Shown: positions 20,840-30,467 of the stretch, piece after piece | Numbering within the stretch: position 1 is the first letter of the stretch | How the letters are laid out: the number at the start of each line of letters is the position of its first letter | NCBI RefSeq assembly: GCF_030160275.1 | Contig: NZ_BSOA01000053.1 | Coordinates: 1 to 64,000, forward strand | Direction of reading: 5' to 3' | From: Dyella flagellata | GTDB lineage: Bacteria; Pseudomonadota; Gammaproteobacteria; Xanthomonadales; Rhodanobacteraceae | Length of the DNA: 64,000 bases | Translations under genes and position numbers: made by a program | The notes under the pieces: model-generated | The model's database searches: none | What the model was told of the DNA's origin: nothing | The model's input: only the letters and a program-made list of their open reading frames with translations

Positions 20840-21613
20840 ATGCGCATCGAGTTTCCCCATTCCACCAGGGCGGTTTTCCACTGGAATCAGGCGCTGTTGC
20901 GCATCGGCAGCGACTCGGACAATGACTTGATCCTCGCGGCTGGCCAGTCCGCCGGCCATCATTTGCACATCAGCCTGGACCGGCGTGGCTGGGTGCTCGA
21001 CGTGCTGCCCTACGCCAATCGCATTTACGTCAACGCGCGCCCGGTGCGCGAGCGTGCCATCCTGCGCGCCGGCGACATGCTGAGCGTGGGCGACTGCCGC
21101 ATGCTGCTCTGTGCAGATGAGGCCCCTGCCGGGCGTACCGCCCCCGAAATGCCCGAGCAGGAGCGCTGCACGGTGGCCTTGCGCGCCGTCGCCGGGCCGC
21201 TTTCGGGGCAGGTGCTGCCGCTGGCAGATCGTCTGGAATGGGGTCCGCAAGGGCGTGTTCCGCTGGACCTGCCGCAGGGCGAGTCCGCCACGCTGACGAT
21301 TTTCTGGCGTGCGGGCCAGCTGTGCATGGAAACCGGCCAGGCGCTCGACGGGCGTTACCCGGTCCGGGTCAACGGCATCGCCGTGCAGCAGACTACGCTG
21401 CTGCCGGGCGACCAGATCGGCGTCGGCATGCATCGCTTTCTCATCGACGCGCCCGGCCTGGAGCCTGAGCCGGAGATCGTGCTGCCGCCGGAGCCGGAGC
21501 AGCCCTTGCCCGAGGATGTCGCCGGTCCGCGCGGCGAGGTCTGGTGGCTGATCGCCACCGCGGCGGTGCTGGCACTGGGTATTGCGCTGATGCTGTTGCT
21601 GCACGCGCATTGA
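20840..21613 (+). CDS. FHA-domain protein with C-terminal membrane anchor
   Basis: A 257-residue protein. Residues about 15-90 form a forkhead-associated domain (LLRIGSDSDNDLILAA, with the GS phosphothreonine-loop pattern, then HHLHISLDRRGWVLD and NRIYVNARPV). A second FHA-like half spans about 105-200, and a short hydrophobic segment (WWLIATAAVLALGIALMLLL) ends the protein, suggesting a tail-anchored inner-membrane protein with cytoplasmic FHA domains. FHA domains bind phosphothreonine peptides, often in Ser/Thr kinase or type VI secretion systems. Neither a kinase nor T6SS genes are present nearby, so its partner is unknown. Confidence 0.8.
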   Translation: MRIEFPHSTRAVFHWNQALLRIGSDSDNDLILAAGQSAGHHLHISLDRRGWVLDVLPYANRIYVNARPVRERAILRAGDMLSVGDCRMLLCADEAPAGRTAPEMPEQERCTVALRAVAGPLSGQVLPLADRLEWGPQGRVPLDLPQGESATLTIFWRAGQLCMETGQALDGRYPVRVNGIAVQQTTLLPGDQIGVGMHRFLIDAPGLEPEPEIVLPPEPEQPLPEDVAGPRGEVWWLIATAAVLALGIALMLLLHAH

Positions 21614-21671
21614 CGTCCTGTTGCTGCGTCGCGGCATAATGCCTGTGACCATTCAAGACGGGATGCGGTGC

Positions 21672-22757
21672 GTGAGCAGGATTTGGAACTTCAGCGCAGG
21701 TCCGGCGGCACTGCCGTTGCCGGTACTCGAACGCGCGCAGCGAGAGCTGCTGGATTGGGGCGGCAGCGGCGCATCGGTGATGGAGCAATCCCATCGCGGA
21801 AAACGCTTCATTGCCATGGCCCAGCAGGTGGAAGCGGACCTGCGCGAACTGATGGGCATTCCCGGGCATTATGCCGTGCTGTTCGAGCAGGGCGGAGCCA
21901 CCCAGCATTTCGCGCAGATTCCCATGAACCTTGCGCGCGAAGGCGACCGCGCCGACTACATCCTTACCGGCCATTGGAGCGAGAAAGCGGCCAACGAAGC
22001 GGCGCCATACGTACAGGTGAACGTGGCCGCCAGCAGCAAGGCGGACAGCTTCCTGCGCATGCCGGCGCCGGAGACATGGCAGCTCGATCCGGGCGCGGCG
22101 TATGTGCACATCGCCACCAACGAGACCATCCATGGCGTGCAGTTCAAGCATGTGCCCGAGGTCGGTGAGGTGCCGCTGGTAGCGGACATGTCCTCCGACA
22201 TCCTGTCCGGCCCTATCGACGTCAGCCGCTACGGGCTGATCTACGCAGGCGCGCAGAAGAACATCGGCCCGTCCGGCCTGGTGCTGATCATCATTCGCCG
22301 CGACCTGCTTGAACGCACCACGCGCCCGATGGCGAAGATCTTCCGCTACGCCGAGCACGCGGCCCACGATTCGATGCTCAACACCCCCAATACCTGGGGC
22401 TGGTACCTGGCCGGGCTGACCTTCCAATGGCTGAAGGACAACGGCGGCCTGGCCGCGATGGCCGAAAACAACCGCCGCAAATCCGAACTGCTGTATGCGA
22501 CTATCGACGGCTCCGGCGGCTATTACCGCAACCCGATCGATCCGCCGGTGCGCTCGCGCATGAATGTGCCGTTCACCCTGCACGACAGCGCGCTGGACGC
22601 GGCTTTCCTGCAGGAATCGGAAGCGGCCGGCCTGCTGGCGCTGAAGGGGCACAAAGCGCTCGGCGGCATGCGTGCTTCGCTCTACAACGCAGTGCCGCTG
22701 GAAGCCGTGCAGGCGCTGGTGGACTTCATGCGGGACTTTGCTCGCCGGCATGGCTGA
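21672..22757 (+). CDS. serC: Phosphoserine aminotransferase
   Basis: SerC converts 3-phosphohydroxypyruvate to phosphoserine (and acts in PLP synthesis) using PLP. The 361-residue product from the GTG at 21672 begins SRIWNFSAGPAALPLPVLE and matches the E. coli length (362). The PLP lysine lies in YAGAQKNIGPSG, and RMNVPFTL, GLLALKGHKALGGMRASLYNA mark the C-terminal domain. An ATG three codons upstream (21663) is an alternative start. It is the first gene of a serC-pheA-aroA-kdsB cluster, 48 nt from pheA. Confidence 0.95.
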   Translation: MSRIWNFSAGPAALPLPVLERAQRELLDWGGSGASVMEQSHRGKRFIAMAQQVEADLRELMGIPGHYAVLFEQGGATQHFAQIPMNLAREGDRADYILTGHWSEKAANEAAPYVQVNVAASSKADSFLRMPAPETWQLDPGAAYVHIATNETIHGVQFKHVPEVGEVPLVADMSSDILSGPIDVSRYGLIYAGAQKNIGPSGLVLIIIRRDLLERTTRPMAKIFRYAEHAAHDSMLNTPNTWGWYLAGLTFQWLKDNGGLAAMAENNRRKSELLYATIDGSGGYYRNPIDPPVRSRMNVPFTLHDSALDAAFLQESEAAGLLALKGHKALGGMRASLYNAVPLEAVQALVDFMRDFARRHG

Positions 22758-22805
22758 TACACTGCGGAACCAACCCGGCCATCTTTACGTCTGGACATCC
22801 ATCGC

Positions 22806-23894
22806 ATGAACGAACCCAAGTTATCGCTGGTTGAAGTGCGCGACCGCATCGACAGCATCGACCGGCAGATCCAGGAGCTGATCTCCGAGCGCGCCAATTG
22901 GGCCCGCGAGGTGGCCAGGGTGAAAGGCGAGGGGCTCTCGGCGATCGATTATTACCGCCCCGAGCGTGAGGCCCACGTGCTGCGCATGGTGGTCGATCGC
23001 AACCACGGTCCGCTGTCCGACGCGGAGATGGTGCGCCTGTTCCGCGAGATCATGTCCTCCTGCCTGGCGCAGGAAGATCCGCTTAAGGTGGGCTACCTCG
23101 GGCCCGAAGGCACCTTCAGCGAGCAGGCCGTGCGCAAGCACTTCGGGCACGCCGCCTATGGGTTGCCGCTGGGCAGCATCGAGGAAGTATTCCAGGAGGT
23201 AGCCGCCGGCCATGCGGATTTCGGCGTGGTGCCGGTGGAGAACTCCGGGCAGGGCATGATCCAGGTCACGCTCGACATGTTCCTGACTTCCGAGGCGCGT
23301 ATCTGCGGCGAGGTGGAGTTGCGCGTGCATCAATGCTTGCTTTCGCAGCGCGATACGCTGGAAGGCATCAAGCAGGTCTACGGGCATGCGCAATCGCTGC
23401 AGCAATGCAAGACCTGGCTGCGCATGAACCTGCCCAATGCCGAGTGCATCGCCGTGCAAAGCAATGCGGAAGGCGCACGCCTGGCGCGCCATGCGGACGA
23501 TGCGGCAGCTATTGCTGGCTCCACGGCGGCGAAAGTCTATGGCTTGAAGATCGTCGCCCAGGGCATCGAGGATCGCGCCGACAACACCACGCGCTTCCTG
23601 GTGATCGGCCGCTCGCTGTTCCCGGCGTCGGGCAACGACCGCACCTCGCTGCTGATCACCGTCAACGACAAGCCGGGCGCGCTCTACGAAATCCTGAGCC
23701 CGTTCGCCAAGCATGGGGTCAGTTTGAACCGCATCGAATCGCGTCCGGCGCACACCGGCAAATGGCAGTACGCCTTCTTCATCGACGTTTCCGGCCACAT
23801 CGACGACGCATCGCTGCAGGCAGCCTTGCAGGACATGGGGCCGCATGCGGCCCAGGTACGTGTGCTTGGCGCCTACCCGGTGGCCCTGCCATGA
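22806..23894 (+). CDS. pheA: Bifunctional chorismate mutase/prephenate dehydratase (P-protein)
   Basis: The P-protein makes phenylpyruvate from chorismate for phenylalanine synthesis. The 362 residues show an AroQ-type chorismate mutase domain at 1-90 (RDRIDSIDRQIQELISERANWAREVARVK), a prephenate dehydratase domain at about 93-270 (YLGPEGTFSEQAVRKHF, VPVENSGQG, NTTRFLVIG with the TRF catalytic motif) and a C-terminal ACT domain at about 280-355 (GALYEILSPFAKHGVSLNRIESRP) for Phe feedback. No leader peptide or attenuator is evident upstream. Its stop overlaps the aroA start by 4 nt. Confidence 0.96.
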   Translation: MNEPKLSLVEVRDRIDSIDRQIQELISERANWAREVARVKGEGLSAIDYYRPEREAHVLRMVVDRNHGPLSDAEMVRLFREIMSSCLAQEDPLKVGYLGPEGTFSEQAVRKHFGHAAYGLPLGSIEEVFQEVAAGHADFGVVPVENSGQGMIQVTLDMFLTSEARICGEVELRVHQCLLSQRDTLEGIKQVYGHAQSLQQCKTWLRMNLPNAECIAVQSNAEGARLARHADDAAAIAGSTAAKVYGLKIVAQGIEDRADNTTRFLVIGRSLFPASGNDRTSLLITVNDKPGALYEILSPFAKHGVSLNRIESRPAHTGKWQYAFFIDVSGHIDDASLQAALQDMGPHAAQVRVLGAYPVALP

Positions 23895-25198
23895 GCGGCG
23901 CACAGCGTCTGGATTGGGTCAGCCGGCCCGCAACGGCCCTGCATGGCGACGTGGTCGTGCCCGGCGACAAATCGGTGTCGCATCGTTCGATGATGCTGTC
24001 GGCGATTGCTGACGGCACTTCGCACATCCGCGGTTTCCTGGAAGGGGAAGACACGCGCGCAACGGCGGCCGTGCTCGCGCAGCTGGGTGTGCGGATCGAA
24101 GCCCCATCTTCCGGCGAACGCATCGTGCACGGCGTGGGCCTGCATGGCTTGCAGGGCTCGAACCAGCCGCTCGATTGCGGCAATGCCGGCACCGGCATGC
24201 GTTTGCTGGCCGGCCTGTTTGCGGGGCAGGCCTTCGACAGTGTCCTGGTTGGCGACGAATCGCTGTCCAGGCGCCCCATGCGCCGGGTGACCGAGCCGTT
24301 GGCGAAAATGGGCGCGCAGATCGATACGCAAGACGGCCTGCCGCCGTTGCACGTGCGTGGCGGACGCAAGCTCAATGGCATTCGCTATCAGCTGCCGGTG
24401 GCTAGCGCGCAGGTGAAATCCGCGCTGTTGCTGGCCGGTTTGTATGCCGAGGGCAGCACTGAAATCATCGAGCCGCACCCCACGCGCGACTACACCGAAC
24501 GCATGCTGCAAGCATTCGGCTGGCCGATCGAATTCTCGCCCGGCCATGCGAAGCTCGAAGGCGGCCATCGCTTGCGCGCTACCGACGTGGTCGTGCCGGC
24601 GGACTTTTCTTCGGCGGCGTTCTTCCTGGTGGCGGCGAGCATCCTGCCAGGTTCGACGCTGCGCCTGCCGGCCGTGGGTTTGAATCCGCGCCGCACCGGC
24701 CTGCTTGAGGCCTTGCGCTTGATGGGGGCGGACATTCGCGTCGAAAACCAGGGCGCAAGCGGCGGCGAGGCGGTGGGCGACCTGCTCGTGCGTCACGCAC
24801 CGCTGCATGGCATCGAACTGCCGGAAGCTTTGGTGCCGGACATGATCGACGAATTTCCCGCCCTGTTCGTCGCGGCGGCTGTGGCGAAAGGGCGCACCGT
24901 GGTGCGTGGCGCGGCCGAACTGCGGGTCAAGGAATCCGACCGCATCGCCACCATGGCAGCCGGTTTGCGCGCCTTGGGTGTGCGTATCGAGGAAACACCG
25001 GACGGAGCGATCATCGATGGTGGCGCCATCGGCGGGGGCAGCGTGGACAGCCACGGCGATCACCGCATCGCAATGAGTTTTGCAGTGGCCGGGCTGGTGG
25101 CGAAAGATGCCGTGACGATTGGCGATTGTGCGAATGTCGCTACCTCGTTTCCGGGCTTCACGGCGCTGGCCAACAGCTGCGGGTTTGCGCTGGGTTGA
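23891..25198 (+). CDS. aroA: 3-phosphoshikimate 1-carboxyvinyltransferase (EPSP synthase)
   Basis: AroA condenses shikimate 3-phosphate with PEP in the chorismate pathway. The 435-residue product has the class signature motifs [13 protein letters not shown] near residue 22, [16 protein letters not shown] (residues about 95-110, with the NAGT element) and [16 protein letters not shown] in the C-terminal domain. The ATG at 23891 overlaps the pheA stop (ATGA), so the enzymes are translationally coupled. An apparent longer frame starting at 23333 is only the pheA region read in another frame. Confidence 0.96.
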   Translation: MSGAQRLDWVSRPATALHGDVVVPGDKSVSHRSMMLSAIADGTSHIRGFLEGEDTRATAAVLAQLGVRIEAPSSGERIVHGVGLHGLQGSNQPLDCGNAGTGMRLLAGLFAGQAFDSVLVGDESLSRRPMRRVTEPLAKMGAQIDTQDGLPPLHVRGGRKLNGIRYQLPVASAQVKSALLLAGLYAEGSTEIIEPHPTRDYTERMLQAFGWPIEFSPGHAKLEGGHRLRATDVVVPADFSSAAFFLVAASILPGSTLRLPAVGLNPRRTGLLEALRLMGADIRVENQGASGGEAVGDLLVRHAPLHGIELPEALVPDMIDEFPALFVAAAVAKGRTVVRGAAELRVKESDRIATMAAGLRALGVRIEETPDGAIIDGGAIGGGSVDSHGDHRIAMSFAVAGLVAKDAVTIGDCANVATSFPGFTALANSCGFALG

Positions 25199-25200
25199 TC

Positions 25201-25971
25201 ATGGCGTCCACTCCCAACTTCATTGTCGCCATCCCCGCCCGCTACGGTTCCACCCGGCTGCCAGGCAAACCCTTGCGTACGATCGGCGGCGTGCCGATGG
25301 TGGTGCGTGTGGCGCAACGCGCGCAGCAGGCAGGTGCTACGCAAGTAGTGGTGGCGACAGATGACCAGCGTATCGCCGATGCCTTGGCGGCGTTGGGCGT
25401 GGACGTATGCATGACCAGCGCCGACCATGCGTCGGGTAGCGATCGCCTGGCCGAATGCGCGGCCCACTATGGCTGGCCATCGGACACCATCGTGGTGAAC
25501 CTGCAAGGCGATGAGCCATTCGCGCCTGCGGCGGGTATCCGTGAAGTGGCGCTCGCGCTTGCCGAAGACACGGCGCCGGTGGCGACGTTGGCTACGCCGA
25601 TCACCGATGCCCACGAGCTGTTCGATCCGAACGTGGTGAAGTTGGTGAGGTCTTGCAACGGTCGCGCTTTGTACTTCAGTCGCGCACCGTTGCCGTGGGC
25701 ACGCGATGCCTTTGCAACGGATCGAAACACGCTGCCGGAAAATGTCCCGTTCCTGCGGCACATCGGCATTTACGCCTATCGCGCCGGTTTCCTTCAGCAA
25801 TACACGCGTCTTGCACGCACACCGCTTGAGCAGGCCGAGTCGCTGGAACAACTACGTGTACTCGAACACGGCTATCCCATCGCCGTCCGCCTCACGCCCG
25901 AGCCGTTTCCGCCGGGCATCGATACCGAGGCTGATTTGCAACGTGCCGAGGCTTGGGCCATCAGCGCGTAG
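25201..25971 (+). CDS. kdsB: 3-deoxy-manno-octulosonate cytidylyltransferase (CMP-Kdo synthetase)
   Basis: KdsB activates Kdo with CTP for LPS inner-core synthesis. The 256-residue product carries [15 protein letters not shown] at the nucleotide-binding loop, [33 protein letters not shown] and [12 protein letters not shown]. The ATG follows the aroA stop by 2 nt, so it belongs to the same operon. Its TAG stop codon is the first part of the GTAGGCTGGG of a REP element, meaning the insertion or overlap of the repeat defines the C-terminus. Confidence 0.95.
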   Translation: MASTPNFIVAIPARYGSTRLPGKPLRTIGGVPMVVRVAQRAQQAGATQVVVATDDQRIADALAALGVDVCMTSADHASGSDRLAECAAHYGWPSDTIVVNLQGDEPFAPAAGIREVALALAEDTAPVATLATPITDAHELFDPNVVKLVRSCNGRALYFSRAPLPWARDAFATDRNTLPENVPFLRHIGIYAYRAGFLQQYTRLARTPLEQAESLEQLRVLEHGYPIAVRLTPEPFPPGIDTEADLQRAEAWAISA

Positions 25972-26035
25972 GCTGGGATGGCAATCCCAGCATCGGGATA
26001 CCGCGCGCAAAGCTGGGATTGTCATCCCAGCCTAC
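25968..26035. repeat. REP-type palindrome, copy 5, overlapping the kdsB stop
   Basis: Paired inverted arms. The TAG in the first four bases (GTAG) is the kdsB stop codon. Confidence 0.9.
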
Positions 26036-26076
26036 GCGCAACGAGCTTTATCATTAAACATCAATGAATTGAAACC

Positions 26077-26544
26077 ATGGTGGCCAAGTCCGTCCTATTC
26101 GTTTGCCTGGGCAACATCTGCCGCTCGCCATTGGTCGAAGCCGTGGCCCGCAAGCAATTGGCCGCAGCGGGTTTCGATATCGAAGTGGCGTCTTGCGGCA
26201 CCGGTGGCTGGCATGCCGGCGAACAAGCCGATCCGCGTATGCGCGCCGCCGCGGCAAAAGCCGGCTATGACTTGGAGCCGCACCGCGCGCGCCAGCTCAG
26301 GGCCGACGATTTCGAGCAGTACGACCTGTTGCTGGCGATGGACAGCAATAACTTGCGCGACATGCAGCGCGTAGCCGGTGACAAGGCGCGTGATCGGCTT
26401 GCCTTGTTCCTGGACTGGAGCGTGGCCGCGCCGCCCCGGGACTTTCCCGACCCTTACTACGAAGAGCTGACGGCTTTCGCCAAATCGGTGGCGCTGGCCG
26501 AGCGTGGCGTCCAGGGACTGATCCAGCGCTTGCGCCAGGGCTGA
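26077..26544 (+). CDS. Low-molecular-weight protein-tyrosine phosphatase
   Basis: A 155-residue LMW-PTP. The N-terminal P-loop VCLGNICRSP matches CX5R(S/T), and the general-acid aspartate is in the FPDPYYEE segment. Members dephosphorylate bacterial tyrosine kinases (Wzb/Etp type) or act as housekeeping phosphatases. It is not next to a Wzc-like kinase or capsule genes, so the exact substrate is unknown. A REP element separates it from kdsB. Confidence 0.92.
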   Translation: MVAKSVLFVCLGNICRSPLVEAVARKQLAAAGFDIEVASCGTGGWHAGEQADPRMRAAAAKAGYDLEPHRARQLRADDFEQYDLLLAMDSNNLRDMQRVAGDKARDRLALFLDWSVAAPPRDFPDPYYEELTAFAKSVALAERGVQGLIQRLRQG

Positions 26545-26596
26545 TCCTTGATTCCTGATGGCTTGAAAACGCGCCAAACGGTCTAAAATCTCCCTC

Positions 26597-28423
26597 ATGC
26601 AGCCCGCTCCCTCCCAGGCCTTCGACGGCAAGGCCTTTGTCAGTACGCTCACCACGTCGCCCGGCGTCTATCGTTACTTCGACGAGGACGGCGAACTGCT
26701 GTACGTCGGCAAGGCCAGCAGCCTCAAAAAGCGCGTGGGCAGCTATTTCCTGAAGCCGCGCATGGAGCCGCGCATTGCGGCGATGGTGTCGCAGATCGCC
26801 CGCTGCGAGATCACTGTCACGCGTACCGAAGCCGAGGCCCTGTTGCTGGAATCCCAGCTGATCAAGGCGCTGAAGCCGCGCTACAACATCCTGCTGCGCG
26901 ACGATAAGAGCTACCCTTACATTTACCTGTCCGGTGGCGAAGACTATCCGCGCCTGGCCTTCCATCGCGGCGCGCGCAATCAGCCGGGCCGCTACTTCGG
27001 ACCGTTCCCGAGCGCCTTTGCCGTGCGCGAAAGCCTCAACCTGATGCAGAAGCTGTTCAAGGTGCGCCAGTGCGAGGACAGCTACTTCCGCAATCGCTCG
27101 CGGCCTTGCCTGCAATATCAGATCGGCCGCTGCACCGGGCCATGCGTGAATCTGATCAGCACCGATGACTACCGCAGCGACGTCCGTCACGTGGAGATGT
27201 TCCTGGAAGGCCGCGGCAGCGCCGTCATCGACGAACTGGCCACCTCGATGGAGCAGGCCAGCACCGCCTTGAACTTCGAGCGTGCCGCAGCCTTGCGCGA
27301 CCAGATCGCCACGCTGCGCAAGCTGCACGCGCAGAACCACGTGCAGGGCGCAACGGCGGACATGGACGTGATTGCCTGCCGCATCGAAGCCGGCATTGCT
27401 TGCGTCAGCGTGTTGTTCTTCCGCAACGGCATCAGCCTGGGTACGCGCGATTTCTATCCACGCTTGCCGCTGGACGCTGAGCCCGCCGATGTGCTGGCAC
27501 AGTTCGTGGCGCAGTACTACCTGGACCGCCCGGTGCCGCGCGAGATCATCCTCGGCGAGCCGATCGCAGACGGGGCATTGCTAAGCGAAGTGCTGGCGCA
27601 GCAATGCGGTCATGCCGTGGAGATCAAGACGCGTGTGCGTGGCGAGCGCGCGCAATTCCTGCAGATGGCCGAGCGCAATGCGCAAGCCTCGCTCACCTCG
27701 CGCATTGCCAGCCGCCAGACGCTGGGTGCGCGCTTCGATGACTTGCAGAACGTGCTCGGGCTGGACGAGCCACCCAAACGCATCGAATGCTTCGATATCA
27801 GCCACACCCAGGGTGAATTGACGGTGGCATCCTGCGTGGTGTTCGGGCCGGAAGGGCCGGAGAAGTCTCATTATCGCCGCTTCAACATCAGCGGCATCAC
27901 GCCCGGCGACGACTACGCCGCGATGCATCAAGCGCTTACCCGCCGTTTCCGCAAGGTGGCGGAAGGCGAGGGCGCGCGACCGGACCTGCTGCTGATCGAT
28001 GGCGGTACAGGGCAGGTAGCCCAGGCGCTGGACGTATTGCAAGAGCTGGGCATCACCGGCATCGAAGTCGTGGGCGTGGCCAAGGGGCCGGGCCGGCGTG
28101 CCGGCGAGGAAACCCTGGTGCTGGCCGGCTCCGGCCGTGAGATTCACCCCGGCCCCACATCGCCTGCGCTGCACTTGGTGGCTGCCGTGCGCGACGAGGC
28201 CCATCGCTTCGCCATCAGTGGACACCGCAAGCGCCGCGAAAAAGCGCGCGAGCGTAGCGTGTTGGAAGAGGTGCAAGGCGTAGGCGCGCGCCGACGCGCG
28301 GCCCTGCTGAAGGCGTTTGGCGGCCTGGCCGGGGTGGAAGCGGCTGGTGTCGAAGAGCTGATGCAGGTGAAGGGCATCGACCGCAGCCTGGCCGAGCGCA
28401 TCTATGACGCACTCCATGCGTAA
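26597..28423 (+). CDS. uvrC: Excinuclease ABC subunit C
   Basis: UvrC makes both incisions in nucleotide excision repair. The 608-residue product has an N-terminal GIY-YIG domain (GVYRYFDEDGELLYVGKASSLKKR), a Cys-containing region (RSRPCLQYQIGRCTGPC), a UVR domain (STALNFERAAALRDQIATL), the RNase H-like domain (RIECFDISHTQGE, LLIDGGTGQV) and C-terminal helix-hairpin-helix motifs (GVGARRRAALLKAFGG). Length and order are normal. It is followed by pgsA after 44 nt, as in E. coli. Confidence 0.97.
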   Translation: MQPAPSQAFDGKAFVSTLTTSPGVYRYFDEDGELLYVGKASSLKKRVGSYFLKPRMEPRIAAMVSQIARCEITVTRTEAEALLLESQLIKALKPRYNILLRDDKSYPYIYLSGGEDYPRLAFHRGARNQPGRYFGPFPSAFAVRESLNLMQKLFKVRQCEDSYFRNRSRPCLQYQIGRCTGPCVNLISTDDYRSDVRHVEMFLEGRGSAVIDELATSMEQASTALNFERAAALRDQIATLRKLHAQNHVQGATADMDVIACRIEAGIACVSVLFFRNGISLGTRDFYPRLPLDAEPADVLAQFVAQYYLDRPVPREIILGEPIADGALLSEVLAQQCGHAVEIKTRVRGERAQFLQMAERNAQASLTSRIASRQTLGARFDDLQNVLGLDEPPKRIECFDISHTQGELTVASCVVFGPEGPEKSHYRRFNISGITPGDDYAAMHQALTRRFRKVAEGEGARPDLLLIDGGTGQVAQALDVLQELGITGIEVVGVAKGPGRRAGEETLVLAGSGREIHPGPTSPALHLVAAVRDEAHRFAISGHRKRREKARERSVLEEVQGVGARRRAALLKAFGGLAGVEAAGVEELMQVKGIDRSLAERIYDALHA

Positions 28424-28467
28424 TCACACTTGTTCGTGAGACACTGCACGAAAAACGGAAACAGCCC

Positions 28468-29043
28468 ATGCGCATCAATCTACCGACCTGGCTGACGCTG
28501 TTCCGCGTGGCGTTGCTGCCGGTGATGGTGCTGGTGTTCTACCTGCCGTTCCGGGGCCACAACGTTACCGCGGCGATCGTGTTCACCCTGGCCGGCGTGA
28601 CCGACTGGCTCGACGGCTACCTCGCACGCCGCCTCAACATGACCTCCAAGTTCGGTGCTTTCCTCGATCCCGTCGCGGACAAGCTGATGGTGGCGGTGAC
28701 GCTGTTCATGCTGGTGGCCTCGCATAAGGGTGATTGGTCGGGCATCGTGATGGCAATCACCGCGGCGATCATCGTAGGGCGCGAGATCAGTGTCTCGGCA
28801 TTGCGCGAATGGATGGCCGAGATCGGCATGCGCGCCACGGTCAAAGTGGCTTTTATCGGCAAGCTGAAAACGGCGATGCAGGTAGTCGCCCTGATCGTGC
28901 TGATCCTGCAGCACGAAAAGGAGGCTGAAGCCTTGCGGCTTTACCACATCGGCGAAGGCTTGCTGGTGCTGGCTGGAGTGCTGACGATCTGGTCGGGCCT
29001 GCATTACCTGCGTGCGGCGTGGCCGGCGTTGCAGGATGAATAG
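28468..29043 (+). CDS. pgsA: CDP-diacylglycerol-glycerol-3-phosphate 3-phosphatidyltransferase
   Basis: PgsA makes phosphatidylglycerol phosphate in the inner membrane. The 191-residue product shows the complete CDP-alcohol phosphotransferase motif: Asp46, Asp49-Gly50, Ala53-Arg54, Gly63, Asp67 and Asp71 (DWLDGYLARR, then FGAFLDPVADKL). Several hydrophobic segments follow. It is probably co-transcribed with uvrC. In E. coli, pgsA is followed directly by tRNA-Gly and tRNA-Cys genes; here those tRNAs lie 5.5-7.6 kb further on. Confidence 0.96.
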   Translation: MRINLPTWLTLFRVALLPVMVLVFYLPFRGHNVTAAIVFTLAGVTDWLDGYLARRLNMTSKFGAFLDPVADKLMVAVTLFMLVASHKGDWSGIVMAITAAIIVGREISVSALREWMAEIGMRATVKVAFIGKLKTAMQVVALIVLILQHEKEAEALRLYHIGEGLLVLAGVLTIWSGLHYLRAAWPALQDE

Positions 29044-29210
29044 TTGCACCTATTGCCGTTCGAAAGAAAAGTATCGCCGTCGTACAGCATAAGCTAGGGT
29101 ACGGTCTTGGCATGCCAACGCATGCGCTAGGCTTAGTTTCGTAGCACAACTGATAAAAGCGGCGGGTTGTCCGTAACCCGCGCGCAAGTCGAAATTGCAA
29201 ATGGATTTAG

Positions 29211-29717
29211 TTAGACCTCAGCGGCACTCGTTTCTCCCGCTCTCGCTTGGTACGCGGCGGGGGTGGGGGAGAAAAGCCACTGCTGATTCCCATTGTTGGC
29301 GGCAATGGGCCAGAGATGCGGTGTGGTGGTACTGTTTCCGCCGCCATCCAGAGCGTAAAGCTTATTGTTCCCCGCATTGATGAGCATAGCCGGGAATCCA
29401 GCAAATGGATTTGACGCGTTTTCGCCTCCTAACCACCAACTCATCGGAGATGCGGTCGTTAGAGGGGCCAGGATCAGGGTGTTGTTGGAAGTGTTGACGT
29501 CGATAACCAATGATTCCCCTGAACCTACAATTTGGAGTTGGAATACCTGGCTTGATTCCTTTGATGCGACCATTTTCCAAGTATAGATGTTGCCTGGTTT
29601 TCCCTGGACCAGTGCAATCGGGGTGTTCGGAGTTGGGGAATTCGAGCTGATCCCCAGATAAGCATAAGGTTGCTGGCTGCTATAGCAGGACAGCGTGAAT
29701 GTGCCGTTGATGGTCAT
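29211..29717 (-). CDS. Beta-trefoil (ricin-like) protein
   Basis: A 168-residue protein with no signal peptide. Three roughly 45-residue blocks end in aromatic QxW-like motifs (YTWKM, MSWWL, QQWLF), and the asparagine-glycine-rich text (NNKLYALDGGGN) is typical of beta-trefoil lectin or RICIN domains. It may bind carbohydrate. AAGGAGAGGATGTT just upstream is a strong ribosome binding site for the ATG at 29717. Base composition is visibly lower in GC than the flanking core genes. It lies in the accessory segment downstream of the STAND regulator and may belong to that system, but a 750-bp gap separates them. Confidence 0.6.
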   Translation of the reverse strand: MTINGTFTLSCYSSQQPYAYLGISSNSPTPNTPIALVQGKPGNIYTWKMVASKESSQVFQLQIVGSGESLVIDVNTSNNTLILAPLTTASPMSWWLGGENASNPFAGFPAMLINAGNNKLYALDGGGNSTTTPHLWPIAANNGNQQWLFSPTPAAYQARAGETSAAEV

Positions 29718-30467
29718 AACATCCTCTCCTTAGTTTGTGTTTGCCTGATGGGCGTTAAGGTGCTGGCCGTGATGGATGACCAGCGACTGGGGTAGTCCCT
29801 TACAAACTGCCTCCGATAGAAGGCTCTTGGCCATTGCGGCAAAAACTTATCCAGCGGTGGCGTAAGGATTTCTTCTGAAATGCTTCCGCCGGGTAAGTGA
29901 TTGATATGGTTTGCGTTACCGTTATCTCGACCAGGCGGTCAAACAAGCGCCGATCACAGAAACGGGGACACCCTGATTCGCCGCAATCGCCCGGCCGCGC
30001 GTTCGTTAGGCAGCCGCCAGTTGTATGCAGGTAGCGCGTAGGCTGGGATGCCAATCCCAGCATTGCCATGCCTGCCGTTCCACCATCCCGACCCATGGGA
30101 GAGGCCGGTTGCGTTCAACAACATTCCGCAAGCCATCCACTTATCCGATCTGGACTTCAAGAATCCGGAAAACACGCAGTACTACCCCCCCTTTCTCGGC
30201 CATTGGAGTCACTCTTCCAGCGCCGGGCGTGGGTTGGTATTAGAACGCGACGAACACTTTTCGTGTGGCCGGGACGCCATTTCAAGCGCGTCATAAGGAA
30301 AGTGATGAGCACGAAGTGGTGACTTGAGCAGCACCGGGAAGTAGATCCCACTGAGAAACTCAGCCGGTGTCATCCATGCGAGGACGGCGGGAGTTGAATA
30401 TCTCGATAGGGCAAGCCTGAACGCTCCCTCCCCCGAAAGAGAGAGGGAGCTACGACGCTTCAATAAG
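29718..30467. other. 750-bp non-coding stretch with a solo REP arm and a hairpin
   Basis: No supported gene. A single unpaired REP arm occurs at 30038-30061, and an 8-bp inverted repeat (GCTCCCTC/GAGGGAGC, 30423-30430 and 30443-30450) lies just beyond the stop of the gene that ends at 30468. Short open frames on both strands overlap one another and have no family resemblance. The promoter of the beta-trefoil gene should be near 29720-29780. Confidence 0.5.
30038..30061 (+). repeat. Solo REP arm without inverted partner
   Basis: One 24-bp REP arm (GTAGGCTGGGAT...ATCCCAGC) followed by CATTGCCATG, as after copy 9, but with no complementary right arm within 100 bp. It is probably a truncated element. 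Confidence 0.75.

Noticed and set aside
30048-30322. Short overlapping plus-strand frames around 30.05-30.3 kb
   Set aside because: Three overlapping frames of similar size, containing a REP arm, without ribosome binding sites or domain similarity.
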